Shown here: piece after piece, positions 18,253 through 26,635 of the stretch
Position numbering within the stretch: the first letter of the stretch is position 1
Layout of the letters: every line of letters starts with the position of its first letter
Assembly (NCBI RefSeq): GCF_900115095.1
Contig: NZ_FOVH01000022.1
Location: forward strand, 62,001-126,000
From: Actinomadura madurae
Lineage (GTDB): Bacteria; Actinomycetota; Actinomycetes; Streptosporangiales; Streptosporangiaceae
Length of the DNA stretch: 64,000 bases
Reading direction: 5' to 3'
Made by a program: the position numbers and the translations under genes
Notes under the pieces: generated by a model
Seen by the model: only the letters and a program-made list of their open reading frames with translations
The model's database searches: none
Told to the model about the DNA's origin: nothing

Positions 18253-19005
18253 ATGGCGGTCATCGACATCAACGCCGACCTCGGCGAGGGGTTCGGCATC
18301 TGGGAGCTGGGCGACGACCTGGCGCTGCTCGACGTCATCACGAGCGCGAACGTGGCCTGCGGTTTCCACGCCGGCGACCCGTTGATCATGCGCCGGGTGT
18401 GCGCGGCGGCGGTCGAGCGCGGGGTGACCATCGGCGCGCAGGTGTCCTACCGGGACCTGGCCGGTTTCGGTCGCCGCGAGATGGACGTGGCCGCACCGGA
18501 GCTGACCGCCGAGATCCTGTACCAGCTCGCCGCGCTGGACGGCATCGCGCGCGTCGAGGGCGGGCGGGTGGCCTACGTCAAGCCGCACGGGGCCCTCTAC
18601 AACCGGGTCACGCGCGACGCGGCGCAGGCGCGTGCGGTGGCCGACGCGGTACGGGAGTACGACCCGTCACTGCCCTTGCTGACCCTCCCGTCGTCCGCGG
18701 TGCGCGACGTCGCCGACGGGCTCACGGTGGTCACCGAGTGCTTCGCCGACCGTGCCTACACCCCGTCCGGGGCACTCGTGTCCCGCCGCGAACCCGGCGC
18801 GGTCATCCACGACCGGGAGGCAGTGGTGGAGCGCGCGGTACGCATGGCCGTGAAGGGCACCGTCGTCGCCGTGGACGGCAGCGAGGTCGCGTTGAAGGCC
18901 CGGTCCATCTGCGTTCACGGTGACACGCCCGGTGCGGTGGCGCTGGCCCGGTCCGTCCGGTCGGCCCTGTCCGACGCCGAGGTCGCGCTGGAGCCGTTCG
19001 CGTGA
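18253..19005 (+). CDS. pxpA: 5-oxoprolinase subunit PxpA (LamB/YcsF family)
   Basis: Subunit of the ATP-dependent 5-oxoprolinase PxpABC, which opens 5-oxoproline (pyroglutamate) to glutamate. This 250-residue protein has the family opening DINADLGEGFG and the conserved blocks TSANVACGFHAGDP, YVKPHGALYN and SICVHGDTPGA, with metal-binding His/Asp candidates. The ATG at 18253 is preferred over a TTG 6 bp earlier because it gives the standard N-terminus. The stop overlaps pxpB by 4 bp. Confidence 0.94.
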   Translation: MAVIDINADLGEGFGIWELGDDLALLDVITSANVACGFHAGDPLIMRRVCAAAVERGVTIGAQVSYRDLAGFGRREMDVAAPELTAEILYQLAALDGIARVEGGRVAYVKPHGALYNRVTRDAAQARAVADAVREYDPSLPLLTLPSSAVRDVADGLTVVTECFADRAYTPSGALVSRREPGAVIHDREAVVERAVRMAVKGTVVAVDGSEVALKARSICVHGDTPGAVALARSVRSALSDAEVALEPFA

Positions 19006-19616
19006 ACGTCCTGCGGGCCGGTGACCGGGCCCTGCTCGTCGAGACCGGCGACCTGGCGACCGCGCACCGGCTGAACGCCGCGCTGAGGGACACGCCGCTC
19101 CCCGGCGTCGTCGACGTCGTCCCCGGCGAGCAGACCGTCCTGGTGATCGCCGGCGCGTCGGCCGATCTGGACCGGATCGCGGCGGGGGTCCCGCGGCTGC
19201 GGCTGCCCGGCGACGCCGAGGGGGACGCGGAGCCGGTGGAAATTCCGGTGGTCTACGACGGCGAGGACCTCGACGAGGTCGCCGACCTCACCGGGCTGTC
19301 CCGCGACGAGGTCGTCCGCCGCCATTCCGCGGCCTCGTACACGGTCGCCTACCTGGGGTTCTCCCCCGGCTTCGGCTACCTGTCGGGGCTGGACCCGGCG
19401 CTGCACGTGGCGCGGCGCGAGTCTCCCAGGACGTCTGTGCCGGCCGGCTCGGTCGCGATAGCGGGACCGTACGCGGCCGTGTACCCGTCCCGGTCGCCGG
19501 GGGGCTGGCGGCTGCTCGGGCACAGCGGCCTGCGGTTGTGGGACGTGTCGCGCGACCAGCCGTCCCTGCTCCGGCCCGGGATGCGCGTCCGGTTCGTGCC
19601 CGAGGAGCGTCCTTGA
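19002..19616 (+). CDS. pxpB: 5-oxoprolinase subunit PxpB (KipI-like)
   Basis: The 204-residue PxpB subunit (carboxyltransferase domain 1 family). Conserved features are VVDVVPGEQTVLV, the YTVAYLGFSPGFGYLSGLDP block and PAGSVAIAG with GGWRLLGHS. It starts at a GTG overlapping pxpA by 4 bp and ends overlapping the TTG start of pxpC, so all three are translationally coupled. In Bacillus the homologue KipI inhibits the sporulation kinase KinA, but the complete pxpABC set here points to the metabolic role. Confidence 0.94.
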   Translation: MNVLRAGDRALLVETGDLATAHRLNAALRDTPLPGVVDVVPGEQTVLVIAGASADLDRIAAGVPRLRLPGDAEGDAEPVEIPVVYDGEDLDEVADLTGLSRDEVVRRHSAASYTVAYLGFSPGFGYLSGLDPALHVARRESPRTSVPAGSVAIAGPYAAVYPSRSPGGWRLLGHSGLRLWDVSRDQPSLLRPGMRVRFVPEERP

Positions 19617-20461
19617 TCGAGGTCGTGCGACCGGGGCCGCTGGCGACCGTCCAGGACCTCGGCAGACCCGGCCGCGCCCACCTCGGCGTGCCCCGGTCCG
19701 GGGCCGCCGACGAGGGCGCGTTCCGGCTGGCCAACCGGCTCGTCGGCAACCCCGAGAGATCGGCGGGCGTGGAGTTCACCTTCGGCGGTGCGGCCCTGCG
19801 CTTTCGTGACCGCGCTTGGGTCGCGGTGACCGGGGCGCCGGTGCCGGTGCGCATCGACGGCCGTGCCTGCGGGACGCACGCACCGTGTCATGTGCGGGAC
19901 GGTGCCGTCCTCGAACTCGGCACGCCCTCGGCAGGACTCCGGAGCTATCTCGCCGTGCGGGGTGGTGTGGTGGTCGATGAAGTGCTGGGGAGTCGTTCCA
20001 CCGACCTGCTGTCCGGTCTGGGACCGGCGCCCCTCTCCCCTGGCGACCGGCTGCCGGTCGGCTCGGTCGAGAACCTCGATGACATCACCGTTGACGTCGC
20101 GCCGGCGCCGCCTCTCCCTGAGATACCGGTGTTGCGCATCATCCCCGGGCCGCGTGATGACTGGTTCACCGAGGACGCCATGGTCACGCTCACGTCCAAG
20201 CAGTACGAGGTGTCGCCGGACAGCAACCGCGTAGGCGTCCGGTTGGACGGACCGCCCCTCGTCCGCGCGCGCGACGGCGAACTGGGCAGCGAAGGCATGG
20301 TGACCGGTTCGCTCCAGGTTCCGCCCAGCGGGACGCCGATCATCTTCCTGTCCGACCATCCGACGACGGGCGGGTACCCGGTGGCCGCCGTGCTCGCCTC
20401 CGCCGCGATCGACGTGGCCGCGCAACTCCGTCCCGGGCAGAAGCTGCGTTTGCGTCTCTAG
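19613..20461 (+). CDS. pxpC: 5-oxoprolinase subunit PxpC (KipA-like)
   Basis: The 282-residue PxpC subunit (biotin-dependent carboxyltransferase/KipA family). It opens with LIEVVRPGPLATVQDLGRPG and carries VPRSGAADEGAFRLANRLVGN and the C-terminal IIFLSDHPTTGGYPVAAV, both family hallmarks. The TTG at 19613 has GAGGAG 5 nt upstream and overlaps the pxpB stop by 4 bp. Its TAG stop lies in the first copy of a 17-bp tandem repeat shared with the end of the convergent gene. Confidence 0.94.
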   Translation: MIEVVRPGPLATVQDLGRPGRAHLGVPRSGAADEGAFRLANRLVGNPERSAGVEFTFGGAALRFRDRAWVAVTGAPVPVRIDGRACGTHAPCHVRDGAVLELGTPSAGLRSYLAVRGGVVVDEVLGSRSTDLLSGLGPAPLSPGDRLPVGSVENLDDITVDVAPAPPLPEIPVLRIIPGPRDDWFTEDAMVTLTSKQYEVSPDSNRVGVRLDGPPLVRARDGELGSEGMVTGSLQVPPSGTPIIFLSDHPTTGGYPVAAVLASAAIDVAAQLRPGQKLRLRL

Positions 20462-20499
20462 GTCGGTTCGGTCTCTAGGTCGGTTCCGTCTCTAGGTCA
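20454..20499. repeat. 17-bp tandem repeat at the pxpC/phosphatase convergence
   Basis: Copies GTCTCTAGGTCGGTTCG (20454-20470), GTCTCTAGGTCGGTTCC (20471-20487) and a partial 12-bp third copy. Each contains CTAG, a stop on both strands; the first supplies the pxpC stop and the last supplies the stop of the opposing gene. Confidence 0.88.
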
Positions 20500-21196
20500 G
20501 CGGTGCCGGGGCGGACCAGTCCAGATGGGAGACGTCGTTGAACCCGCGGATCGACGCCAGGCCGCCGAGCCGCACCAGCCGCGAGATCGACCCGTTGTCG
20601 GGGGCGAGGAACGCGAACAGCCTGGCGCCCGTGGCCGACGCGAGCGCCTGCGCGATCACGCCGCCGTGGGTGAAGACCGCGATCCGGCCGCCCGCGTGCG
20701 CCGCGGCGAGCCGGGTCATGCTCTCCTCGACACGCGCGGCGAACGCCTCGGAGTCCTCCGCACCCGGGATGACGTCCCAGCGCTCTTCGGCGAACATCCG
20801 CTGGGCCACCGGGTCGTTCTCGGCGACCATCTTGCGGAACAGCCCGCCCTCCCACTCGCCCAGGTGGACCTCGCGCAGCCCGGCCTCGACCTTGGGTTGC
20901 AGGCCGAGTCGGCGGGCCAGCGGCGCCGCAGTCTCCTCCGTGCGGCGCAGAGGTGTCACGTAGAGGGCGTCCAGGTCCTCCCCGGCGAGGCGCTCGGCGA
21001 CCCGCTCGGCCTGTTCGCGGCCCTCGGGGGCCAATTCCGGGTCGCCCTGGCCGTTCACCAGCGGGAACGGCCGGTCAGGATGCGCCGGTGCCGAGGCGCC
21101 GTGCCTGATCAGGAGCACGTCGGTGGCGCCCTGCGGGGCCTCGTAACGTGTCTGCCGGTACTCGTTCGGTTCGTCCCGCTCGTCCACGCTGGGCAC
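20492..21196 (-). CDS. Histidine phosphatase family protein
   Basis: A 234-residue phosphoglycerate-mutase-like phosphatase. The catalytic RHG is in VLLIRHGASAP near residue 30, the second Arg in VTPLRRTEETAAPLA, the acid-loop Glu in LREVHLGEWEGG, and the second catalytic His in VFTHGGVIAQAL. Cytoplasmic. Start GTG at 21196, with a second GTG at 21187 as alternative. Convergent with pxpC. The substrate is not predictable; members act on small phosphates or phosphoproteins. Confidence 0.9.
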   Translation of the reverse strand: MPSVDERDEPNEYRQTRYEAPQGATDVLLIRHGASAPAHPDRPFPLVNGQGDPELAPEGREQAERVAERLAGEDLDALYVTPLRRTEETAAPLARRLGLQPKVEAGLREVHLGEWEGGLFRKMVAENDPVAQRMFAEERWDVIPGAEDSEAFAARVEESMTRLAAAHAGGRIAVFTHGGVIAQALASATGARLFAFLAPDNGSISRLVRLGGLASIRGFNDVSHLDWSAPAPLT

Positions 21197-21260
21197 CCTA
21201 GACGACCATGGTGGACGCGGTGTGCGGCGGGGCTCGCTTCGCCGGGGGAGGCCCGCGCGG

Positions 21261-22346
21261 TCAGGACAGCAGAGGCTTGAGGCGGTTCGTCTCGTCCTTG
21301 AGCGGGCCCGCGGGGATGTCCTCGAATGCGGTCACGGCCAAGTCGCCGTTCTTGGCGTCCCAGACGCCGGCGACCCGTCCCCCGTACAGGACGACCGGGG
21401 AGATCCAGCCGGCGGCTCGGCTCGCCTTGCTCCTGTGCTCTGCGGGCACCAGGTACGTCGCGCTCGTTCCGGCGCCCAGCACGTACTGATCGAAGGCTCC
21501 GAGAAGCCGGACGGAATCCGTCGGCCGGGTCTCCATCAACTCGTCCTTGTGCTCCTCCAGGACGAACATGGGTTCGCCCTCCACCTCGACGGTGGCCAAC
21601 TCGTCCTCTGCTGCGGCGAACCAGGCCTTGAGGTCCTTTTTGCGGTTCTGCTTGCGCATCAGCCAGTTGTCGAACGCGTCGGCGGTCGCAGGACCGTGAG
21701 CGCCCAGGTACGCGTGGATCACAGTGCGGGCGGCGTCCTCCACCGCCGGAAGGCCCGCCCAGCCGGGCAGCCATCGGGCAGGTGAGGTGAACGTGACCCT
21801 GTTGCCCTGCGGGGGGCCGTAGCAGAGCACGCCCCACCAGGCCAGCGGCTTCAGCAGCGTTCCCCAGCCGGAGCCGAGCACGTCGGCGAGATGCTGCGAT
21901 CCCGTCCTGTCCACGACGGCCCGGGTGAGTTCCTCACGGGTGAGCGCGGCGCCCTCGGACAGGGCGTCGGTCGCCGCGGCCGCGATCGCCTCCAGGTCGG
22001 CCGGGGTGGCGCCGAAGGTCCGCTGCCAGCTCCCTTTCTCCCAGTGGCGGGCGGCCGAGCAGAGCACGAGATGCGCGGCGGCCTGGTCGGCGGGCAGGAG
22101 GTGCAGGGTGCCGCGCGCCGCCCATGTCTTGACGAGCGTCCGCTCGTCCAGCAGCGCCCGTGCCACCTCGCCTGCGACGGGGGTCCGCTGGCGCACCGCG
22201 ACGGCGAGCTCGGCCGCGGAGGCGACCTGCGCCTGCACGCCCGCCAGCCGCCGGGCGATGTCCAGCGCGGGGACTTCCTCCGCCTGCTCGACGTACTGCC
22301 GCCGCATCCGCCAGGCCAGCACCTGATCCCACGTCACCGAAGACAT
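21261..22346 (-). CDS. Winged helix DNA-binding domain protein (YcaQ/AlkX-like)
   Basis: A 361-residue protein of the winged-helix family related to YcaQ/AlkZ DNA glycosylases. The actinomycete branch starts with WDQVLAWRMRRQYV and contains RTLVKTWAARGTLHLLPA (compare the RxxLRxWxMRGTxH pattern) and LLGAFDQYVLG near residue 280. The QxQ/QxD catalytic motif of true AlkZ glycosylases is not evident, so a repair activity is not claimed. Start ATG at 22346. Confidence 0.82.
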   Translation of the reverse strand: MSSVTWDQVLAWRMRRQYVEQAEEVPALDIARRLAGVQAQVASAAELAVAVRQRTPVAGEVARALLDERTLVKTWAARGTLHLLPADQAAAHLVLCSAARHWEKGSWQRTFGATPADLEAIAAAATDALSEGAALTREELTRAVVDRTGSQHLADVLGSGWGTLLKPLAWWGVLCYGPPQGNRVTFTSPARWLPGWAGLPAVEDAARTVIHAYLGAHGPATADAFDNWLMRKQNRKKDLKAWFAAAEDELATVEVEGEPMFVLEEHKDELMETRPTDSVRLLGAFDQYVLGAGTSATYLVPAEHRSKASRAAGWISPVVLYGGRVAGVWDAKNGDLAVTAFEDIPAGPLKDETNRLKPLLS

Positions 22347-22418
22347 GCCCCGATTACACCGCAGCCCACCGACGGTCTACGCACCCTCCGGCGGACCGGG
22401 TCAGGCCAGGCGATGGGG

Positions 22419-24953
22419 TCAGGCCAGGCGGTGGGTCAGCTCGCTGAAGGCGTCCCGCACATCGTCCGTGGTGAGGAGCGTCAGGTCGGCGGTGGTCGCC
22501 GCGGATCCGAGCCGCGCCGCTCTGAGGGCACGGCACGCGCAGGCCTTCTCGTACATGGAACGGGCGAAGCGGCCGTTGCCCAGCTCGTCGATGCGGCCCG
22601 TTCCACACGCGCGCTGGAAGACGAGGGCGAGGTCGTCCAGAGCACGCTCCTCCCATCGGTCACCCCCCTGCTCGGCGATGAGCTGCGCGATACGGAGCAG
22701 TTCGTCCGGCCCGTAGGAGGGGAAGTCCACGCGCACGTCGAAGCGGGAGGCGAGGCCGGGGTTGGACGACAGGAAACGGCCCATGTCCGCCTCATATCCG
22801 GCCAGGATGACCACGAGGCGGTCACGGTCGTCCTCGGCGCGCTTGAGCAGTGTCTGCACCGCCTCCGCGCCGAACGCGTCCCCGCCGGAATAGCCGGGGT
22901 TGCTGAGCGCGTACGCCTCGTCGACGAACAGGACGCCGCCCAGGGCCGAGTCGATGACCTTGTTCGTCTTCAGCGCCGTCGCGCCGAGATGTTCGCCGAC
23001 GAGGTCGGCGCGCTGGGCCTCGACGACCTCGGGCCGGGCGAGGAGGCCGAACGCGGCGAAGATGCGGCCGAGAACCCGGGCGACGGTGGTCTTGCCCGTG
23101 CCCGGCGGTCCTGTGAAGACGAAGTGGCGTGTCGGCGGACGGGTGACCAGGCCCTGCTCCTGCCGCATCCGTGCGACCTGGAGCTGGGCCGCGATCTCCC
23201 GGACCTGCCGCTTCACCGGCTCCAGCCCGATCATCGCGTCGAGCGAGCCCAGCGCCTCGTCCAGCGTCGGGGTCTCGGCGTAGCCGCGGAACCGTTCGGT
23301 GACCTCGGCGAAGGCGGTCTCGACGTCTTCGGCGCGCACGGTGACCAGATCGTCGGCGGTGGGTCTGGCGGGCTCTCCGGACGCCGAGACGGACTCGACC
23401 ACGCGGACGTCCCGCGCGCGCGCCGCCGCCTCTGTCAGCGACCGGACGAACCGTCCGTTTCCCAGATCGTCGATGATGCCGCGCCGTTCGACCTCGTCGA
23501 AACGGTCCGCGAGTCGTCTGCGGGCCTCCGCGTCCAGACGGTCGTCGCGGAGGCCGGTGTGGTACTCGGCGATCTGCAGCAGCTCCGAGGGCCGGTAGGA
23601 CGGGAAGTGCACGCGCGTGCCGAACCGGGAGGCGAGCCCGGGATTGGAGTCGAGGAACTCGGCCATCTGTGCGTCGTACCCGGCCAGGATGATGACGAGG
23701 TTGTCGCGGTCGTCCTCGGCGCGCTTGAGCAGCGCCTGGACCGCCTCGTCACCGAACCGGTCGGGCTGCCCTTCGGCGGAGTTGACCAGGCTGTACGCCT
23801 CGTCGATGAACAGCACCCCGCCCAGGGCGGAGTCGACGAGCCGGTTGGTCTTGATGGCCGTGGCCCCGAGGAACTCGCCGACCAGGTCGGCACGGTGCGC
23901 CTCGACCAGGGCGGGCTCAGGGAGCAGGCCGAACGCGTAGAAGATCTTGGCCAGCACGCGGGCGACGGTGGTCTTGCCGGTCCCCGACGGCCCCACGAAG
24001 ACGAAATGCCGCATGGGCTTCTCGGTGGGCACCCCCGCGGCCGCACGCATGTGCGCGGCCTCGATGGACGCGGCGATGGAGCGCACCTGCCGCTTGACCG
24101 GCTCCAGCCCGATCATGTTCTCCAGTTCCGCGAGCGCGTCCGCCACGGAGATGTCCGGTGACTCGTCCGTCCTGCGCTCCGGGGGCGCCTGCCGTTCGGG
24201 GACGGACGCGGCATCGGCCGCCTGCGCCGCGGCACGCTGGTCCGGGACCCCCTGCGCGGCCGTGGCACCGGTGTCCTCACCGGTGGGACGGCGATCGGGC
24301 CTGGCCGGCCTGTCCGGCCGTTCACGCGGCCCCGCCATGCCGTCCCCTTTCGGGCTGGCCTGCTCCTGCACCCAGCCTGTCTCGTACGCCTCCGCGGGCA
24401 CCGTGCGCCTGGCCCGGTCCCAGCGGTAGGCGAGGACGGCCAGCGCCGCCGCCCAGCCGGGCGCCACGCCCGCCGCCGGCAGCGGATGCGCGAGCGCCGC
24501 CGCCACCACTCCCGCGGCGGCCAGGGCCAGGAGGGTCGTGCGCCACGGCGTGTAACCGCGCAGGCGGTAGGCGACGAACGCGACGGGCGCGGCCAGGGCG
24601 CCGAGGAGCACGGCGGGGTTCAGGTACAGCGGCGTCCCGTCGTCCGGGTAGAGCCCGCCCAGGGGGACCGACACGCCGAGCCACGCCAGGATGACCGCGA
24701 CGACCGCCATCCCCGTGGGCGAGCGCAGCGTCAGGTGGACGACGACCACCGCGATCACCGTGAACGCGGCCGCGCCGAGGATCGGCCCGCCCAGGACGAC
24801 CGTCGCGGAGAGCACCAGGGCGAGGAGCAGCACCGCGCCCAGGAACCGCAAGCCGGGAGTGACCTGGAAGTAGCGCCACCGCAGGCGCTCGAAAAGATCC
24901 CGCGCCGCGGCGTCCTTCGCCGGGCGGGAGCGGGACCTGCCGAACAAAGCCAT
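22419..24953 (-). CDS. Membrane-anchored protein with two tandem CbbX-like AAA+ domains
   Basis: An 844-residue protein. Residues about 25-190 hold several hydrophobic helices (FLGAVLLLALVLSATVVLGG, TVIAVVVVHLTL and others). A charged Pro/Arg/Gln linker follows, then two CbbX-type AAA+ ATPase domains in the C-terminal two thirds. Each has the leader MIGLEPVKRQVR, a Walker A (GPSGTGKTT; GPPGTGKTT), a Walker B (VLFIDEAYSL; VLFVDEAYAL), sensor IILAGYDAQM or VILAGYEADM, and NPGLASRF. CbbX relatives include Rubisco activase and EccA of ESX secretion. Here the two rings are fused and tethered to the membrane, suggesting remodelling of a membrane-associated client. The ATG at 24953 gives a sensible cytoplasmic N-terminus but has a poor ribosome site. 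No ESX genes are adjacent. Confidence 0.85.
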   Translation of the reverse strand: MALFGRSRSRPAKDAAARDLFERLRWRYFQVTPGLRFLGAVLLLALVLSATVVLGGPILGAAAFTVIAVVVVHLTLRSPTGMAVVAVILAWLGVSVPLGGLYPDDGTPLYLNPAVLLGALAAPVAFVAYRLRGYTPWRTTLLALAAAGVVAAALAHPLPAAGVAPGWAAALAVLAYRWDRARRTVPAEAYETGWVQEQASPKGDGMAGPRERPDRPARPDRRPTGEDTGATAAQGVPDQRAAAQAADAASVPERQAPPERRTDESPDISVADALAELENMIGLEPVKRQVRSIAASIEAAHMRAAAGVPTEKPMRHFVFVGPSGTGKTTVARVLAKIFYAFGLLPEPALVEAHRADLVGEFLGATAIKTNRLVDSALGGVLFIDEAYSLVNSAEGQPDRFGDEAVQALLKRAEDDRDNLVIILAGYDAQMAEFLDSNPGLASRFGTRVHFPSYRPSELLQIAEYHTGLRDDRLDAEARRRLADRFDEVERRGIIDDLGNGRFVRSLTEAAARARDVRVVESVSASGEPARPTADDLVTVRAEDVETAFAEVTERFRGYAETPTLDEALGSLDAMIGLEPVKRQVREIAAQLQVARMRQEQGLVTRPPTRHFVFTGPPGTGKTTVARVLGRIFAAFGLLARPEVVEAQRADLVGEHLGATALKTNKVIDSALGGVLFVDEAYALSNPGYSGGDAFGAEAVQTLLKRAEDDRDRLVVILAGYEADMGRFLSSNPGLASRFDVRVDFPSYGPDELLRIAQLIAEQGGDRWEERALDDLALVFQRACGTGRIDELGNGRFARSMYEKACACRALRAARLGSAATTADLTLLTTDDVRDAFSELTHRLA

Positions 24954-25138
24954 CAAGAGCGAGTAAAGCGCAGGACCGCCCGGAACGGGACTCCCCCGGC
25001 CCGGTTCGTTGCGTTCTCCCGACCCTGCCTGGTGCGGAACCGAACGCACCCGGCGCGGGGGCCACGACATTCGTCCTGTCCAGAAGTCCGGGCCCTACGA
25101 TCGGTGACGCGAGCCGTCACCTGCCTGAAGGAGATCCC

Positions 25139-25918
25139 TTGACCGACTCCACCGGCGCCCTGCCTGGCATGGTGCCTCCGCCCGCCGCGGCCGAAGGCGT
25201 CTCGCGCGTCGCGGGCTACGAGATCGAGGAGGAGCTGCTGGCGGCGCCCTCCGGGAGCGGTGCCGCCGTGCGGATCGCCGGGGTGGACGAGGTCGGGCGC
25301 GGCGCCTGGGCGGGCCCCGTCGTGGTCTGCGCCGCGATCACGGACCTGAGCCCGCCGCCCGTGCTGCCCGGACGCGGGAAGAAGACGGTCGCGCTGACCG
25401 ACTCCAAGCTCCTCACCGAAGCCCACCGCGCGTCGTTCGCCGAGCTCCTCCCCGGATGGCTCGCCGGTCACGCCGTCGGCGCGTCCAGCCCCGAGGAGAT
25501 CGACGAACTGGGCATGACCGAGGCGCTGAGGCGCGCCGCCGTCCGCGCGCTGGAGGCACTGCCCGTCCGGCCCGACGTCGTCATTCTCGACGGAAAGCAT
25601 GATTTCCTGAGCCGTCCCTGGCGCGTGCGGTGCGAAATCAAGGCGGACCAGAGGTCGGTCACCGTCGCGGCCGCGTCCGTCCTTGCGAAGGTCCACCGTG
25701 ACCGGCTCATGGCAGAACTGGACGGTGAATTCCCCGGGTACGGGTTCGCCGACAGTGCCGGGTACCCGTCACCCGTCCATCAGAAGGCTCTCCAGGAGCA
25801 CGGGCCTACACCCCACCACAGGCTTTCGTGGTCCTATTTGGATGACCTTCCACAATGGCGTCACCTGAAGAAGCACCGTGACCCGCTCGCGGGAGAAGGC
25901 CAGCTCAGCCTCCTCTGA
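25139..25918 (+). CDS. rnhB: Ribonuclease HII
   Basis: Endonuclease that nicks RNA in RNA-DNA hybrids and at single ribonucleotides in DNA, cytoplasmic, 259 residues. The active-site block is IAGVDEVGRGAWAGPVVVCA (Asp-Glu), with further acidic residues in VVILDGKHDF and the conserved IKADQRSVTVAAASVLAKV. The C-terminus has GYPSPVHQKALQEHGPTPHH, diagnostic for the family. The TTG at 25139 has AAGGAG 5 nt upstream. It is divergent from the AAA protein gene. Confidence 0.95.
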   Translation: MTDSTGALPGMVPPPAAAEGVSRVAGYEIEEELLAAPSGSGAAVRIAGVDEVGRGAWAGPVVVCAAITDLSPPPVLPGRGKKTVALTDSKLLTEAHRASFAELLPGWLAGHAVGASSPEEIDELGMTEALRRAAVRALEALPVRPDVVILDGKHDFLSRPWRVRCEIKADQRSVTVAAASVLAKVHRDRLMAELDGEFPGYGFADSAGYPSPVHQKALQEHGPTPHHRLSWSYLDDLPQWRHLKKHRDPLAGEGQLSLL

Positions 25919-25989
25919 CACCGCCTCGCGCCCGTGCGATGAGTCATCCGCACCGGCTCGGGTAGGCGGCAGCACAGGAGGTACATGCC

Positions 25990-26622
25990 ATGGATGCCGT
26001 CGTCAAGAAGCTGATGCACGAGTCCGGCGGTACGTTCGCCGAAGAGGCCGGCATACCGCTGAAGGACCAGCCGGCAGCGCTCTTCAAGCTGCTGGTGCTG
26101 GCGAACCTGCTGAGCGCCCGCATCTCGTCCGACATCGCCCTGTCCGCGGCGCGCGAGCTGTTCGACGCCGGGGGCGGGACGGCACGCGGGATGGCCAGAC
26201 TGACCTGGCAGGAGCGCGTCGACGCGCTCGGGCGCGGCCACTACGTCCGCTACGACGAGAGCACCGCCTCCCGGCTGGGCGACATGGCGGAGATGGTCCA
26301 GGACCAGTACCAGGGCGACCTGCGGCGGCTCGCGATAGCGGCGGAACGCGACCGCAAGAAGGCGTCGGACCTGCTCCAGGAGTTCCCCGGCATCGGCCCC
26401 ACGGGCGTCGACATCTTCTGCCGTGAGGCGCAGGCCATCTGGCCGTGGCTGCGCCCCTACGTCGACGACCAGGTGAGGAAGGGCGCCGAACGGCTCGGCC
26501 TGCCGGCCGACCCCGACGAGCTCGCCGCGAAGGTGCCGGACAAGGACCTCGCCCGGCTCACGGCCGCGCTCGTCAGGGTGGCCCGCGACAAGAAGCTCGC
26601 CGACCAGCTGAAGGCCGCGTAG
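25990..26622 (+). CDS. Endonuclease III-like HhH protein
   Basis: A 210-residue helical protein with a helix-hairpin-helix motif (LLQEFPGIGPTGVDIFCREAQ near residues 123-143) and a helical cap (FKLLVLANLLSARISSDIAL), the DNA glycosylase/endonuclease III layout without an Fe-S cluster. It shares the general architecture but not obvious sequence identity with the HhH-GPD protein at 9695-10285. The ATG at 25990 follows an AGGAGG. It sits 71 bp after rnhB in the same direction and may be in one transcript with it. Substrate unknown. Confidence 0.72.
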   Translation: MDAVVKKLMHESGGTFAEEAGIPLKDQPAALFKLLVLANLLSARISSDIALSAARELFDAGGGTARGMARLTWQERVDALGRGHYVRYDESTASRLGDMAEMVQDQYQGDLRRLAIAAERDRKKASDLLQEFPGIGPTGVDIFCREAQAIWPWLRPYVDDQVRKGAERLGLPADPDELAAKVPDKDLARLTAALVRVARDKKLADQLKAA

Positions 26623-26635
26623 CCGCGGCGGGCGG

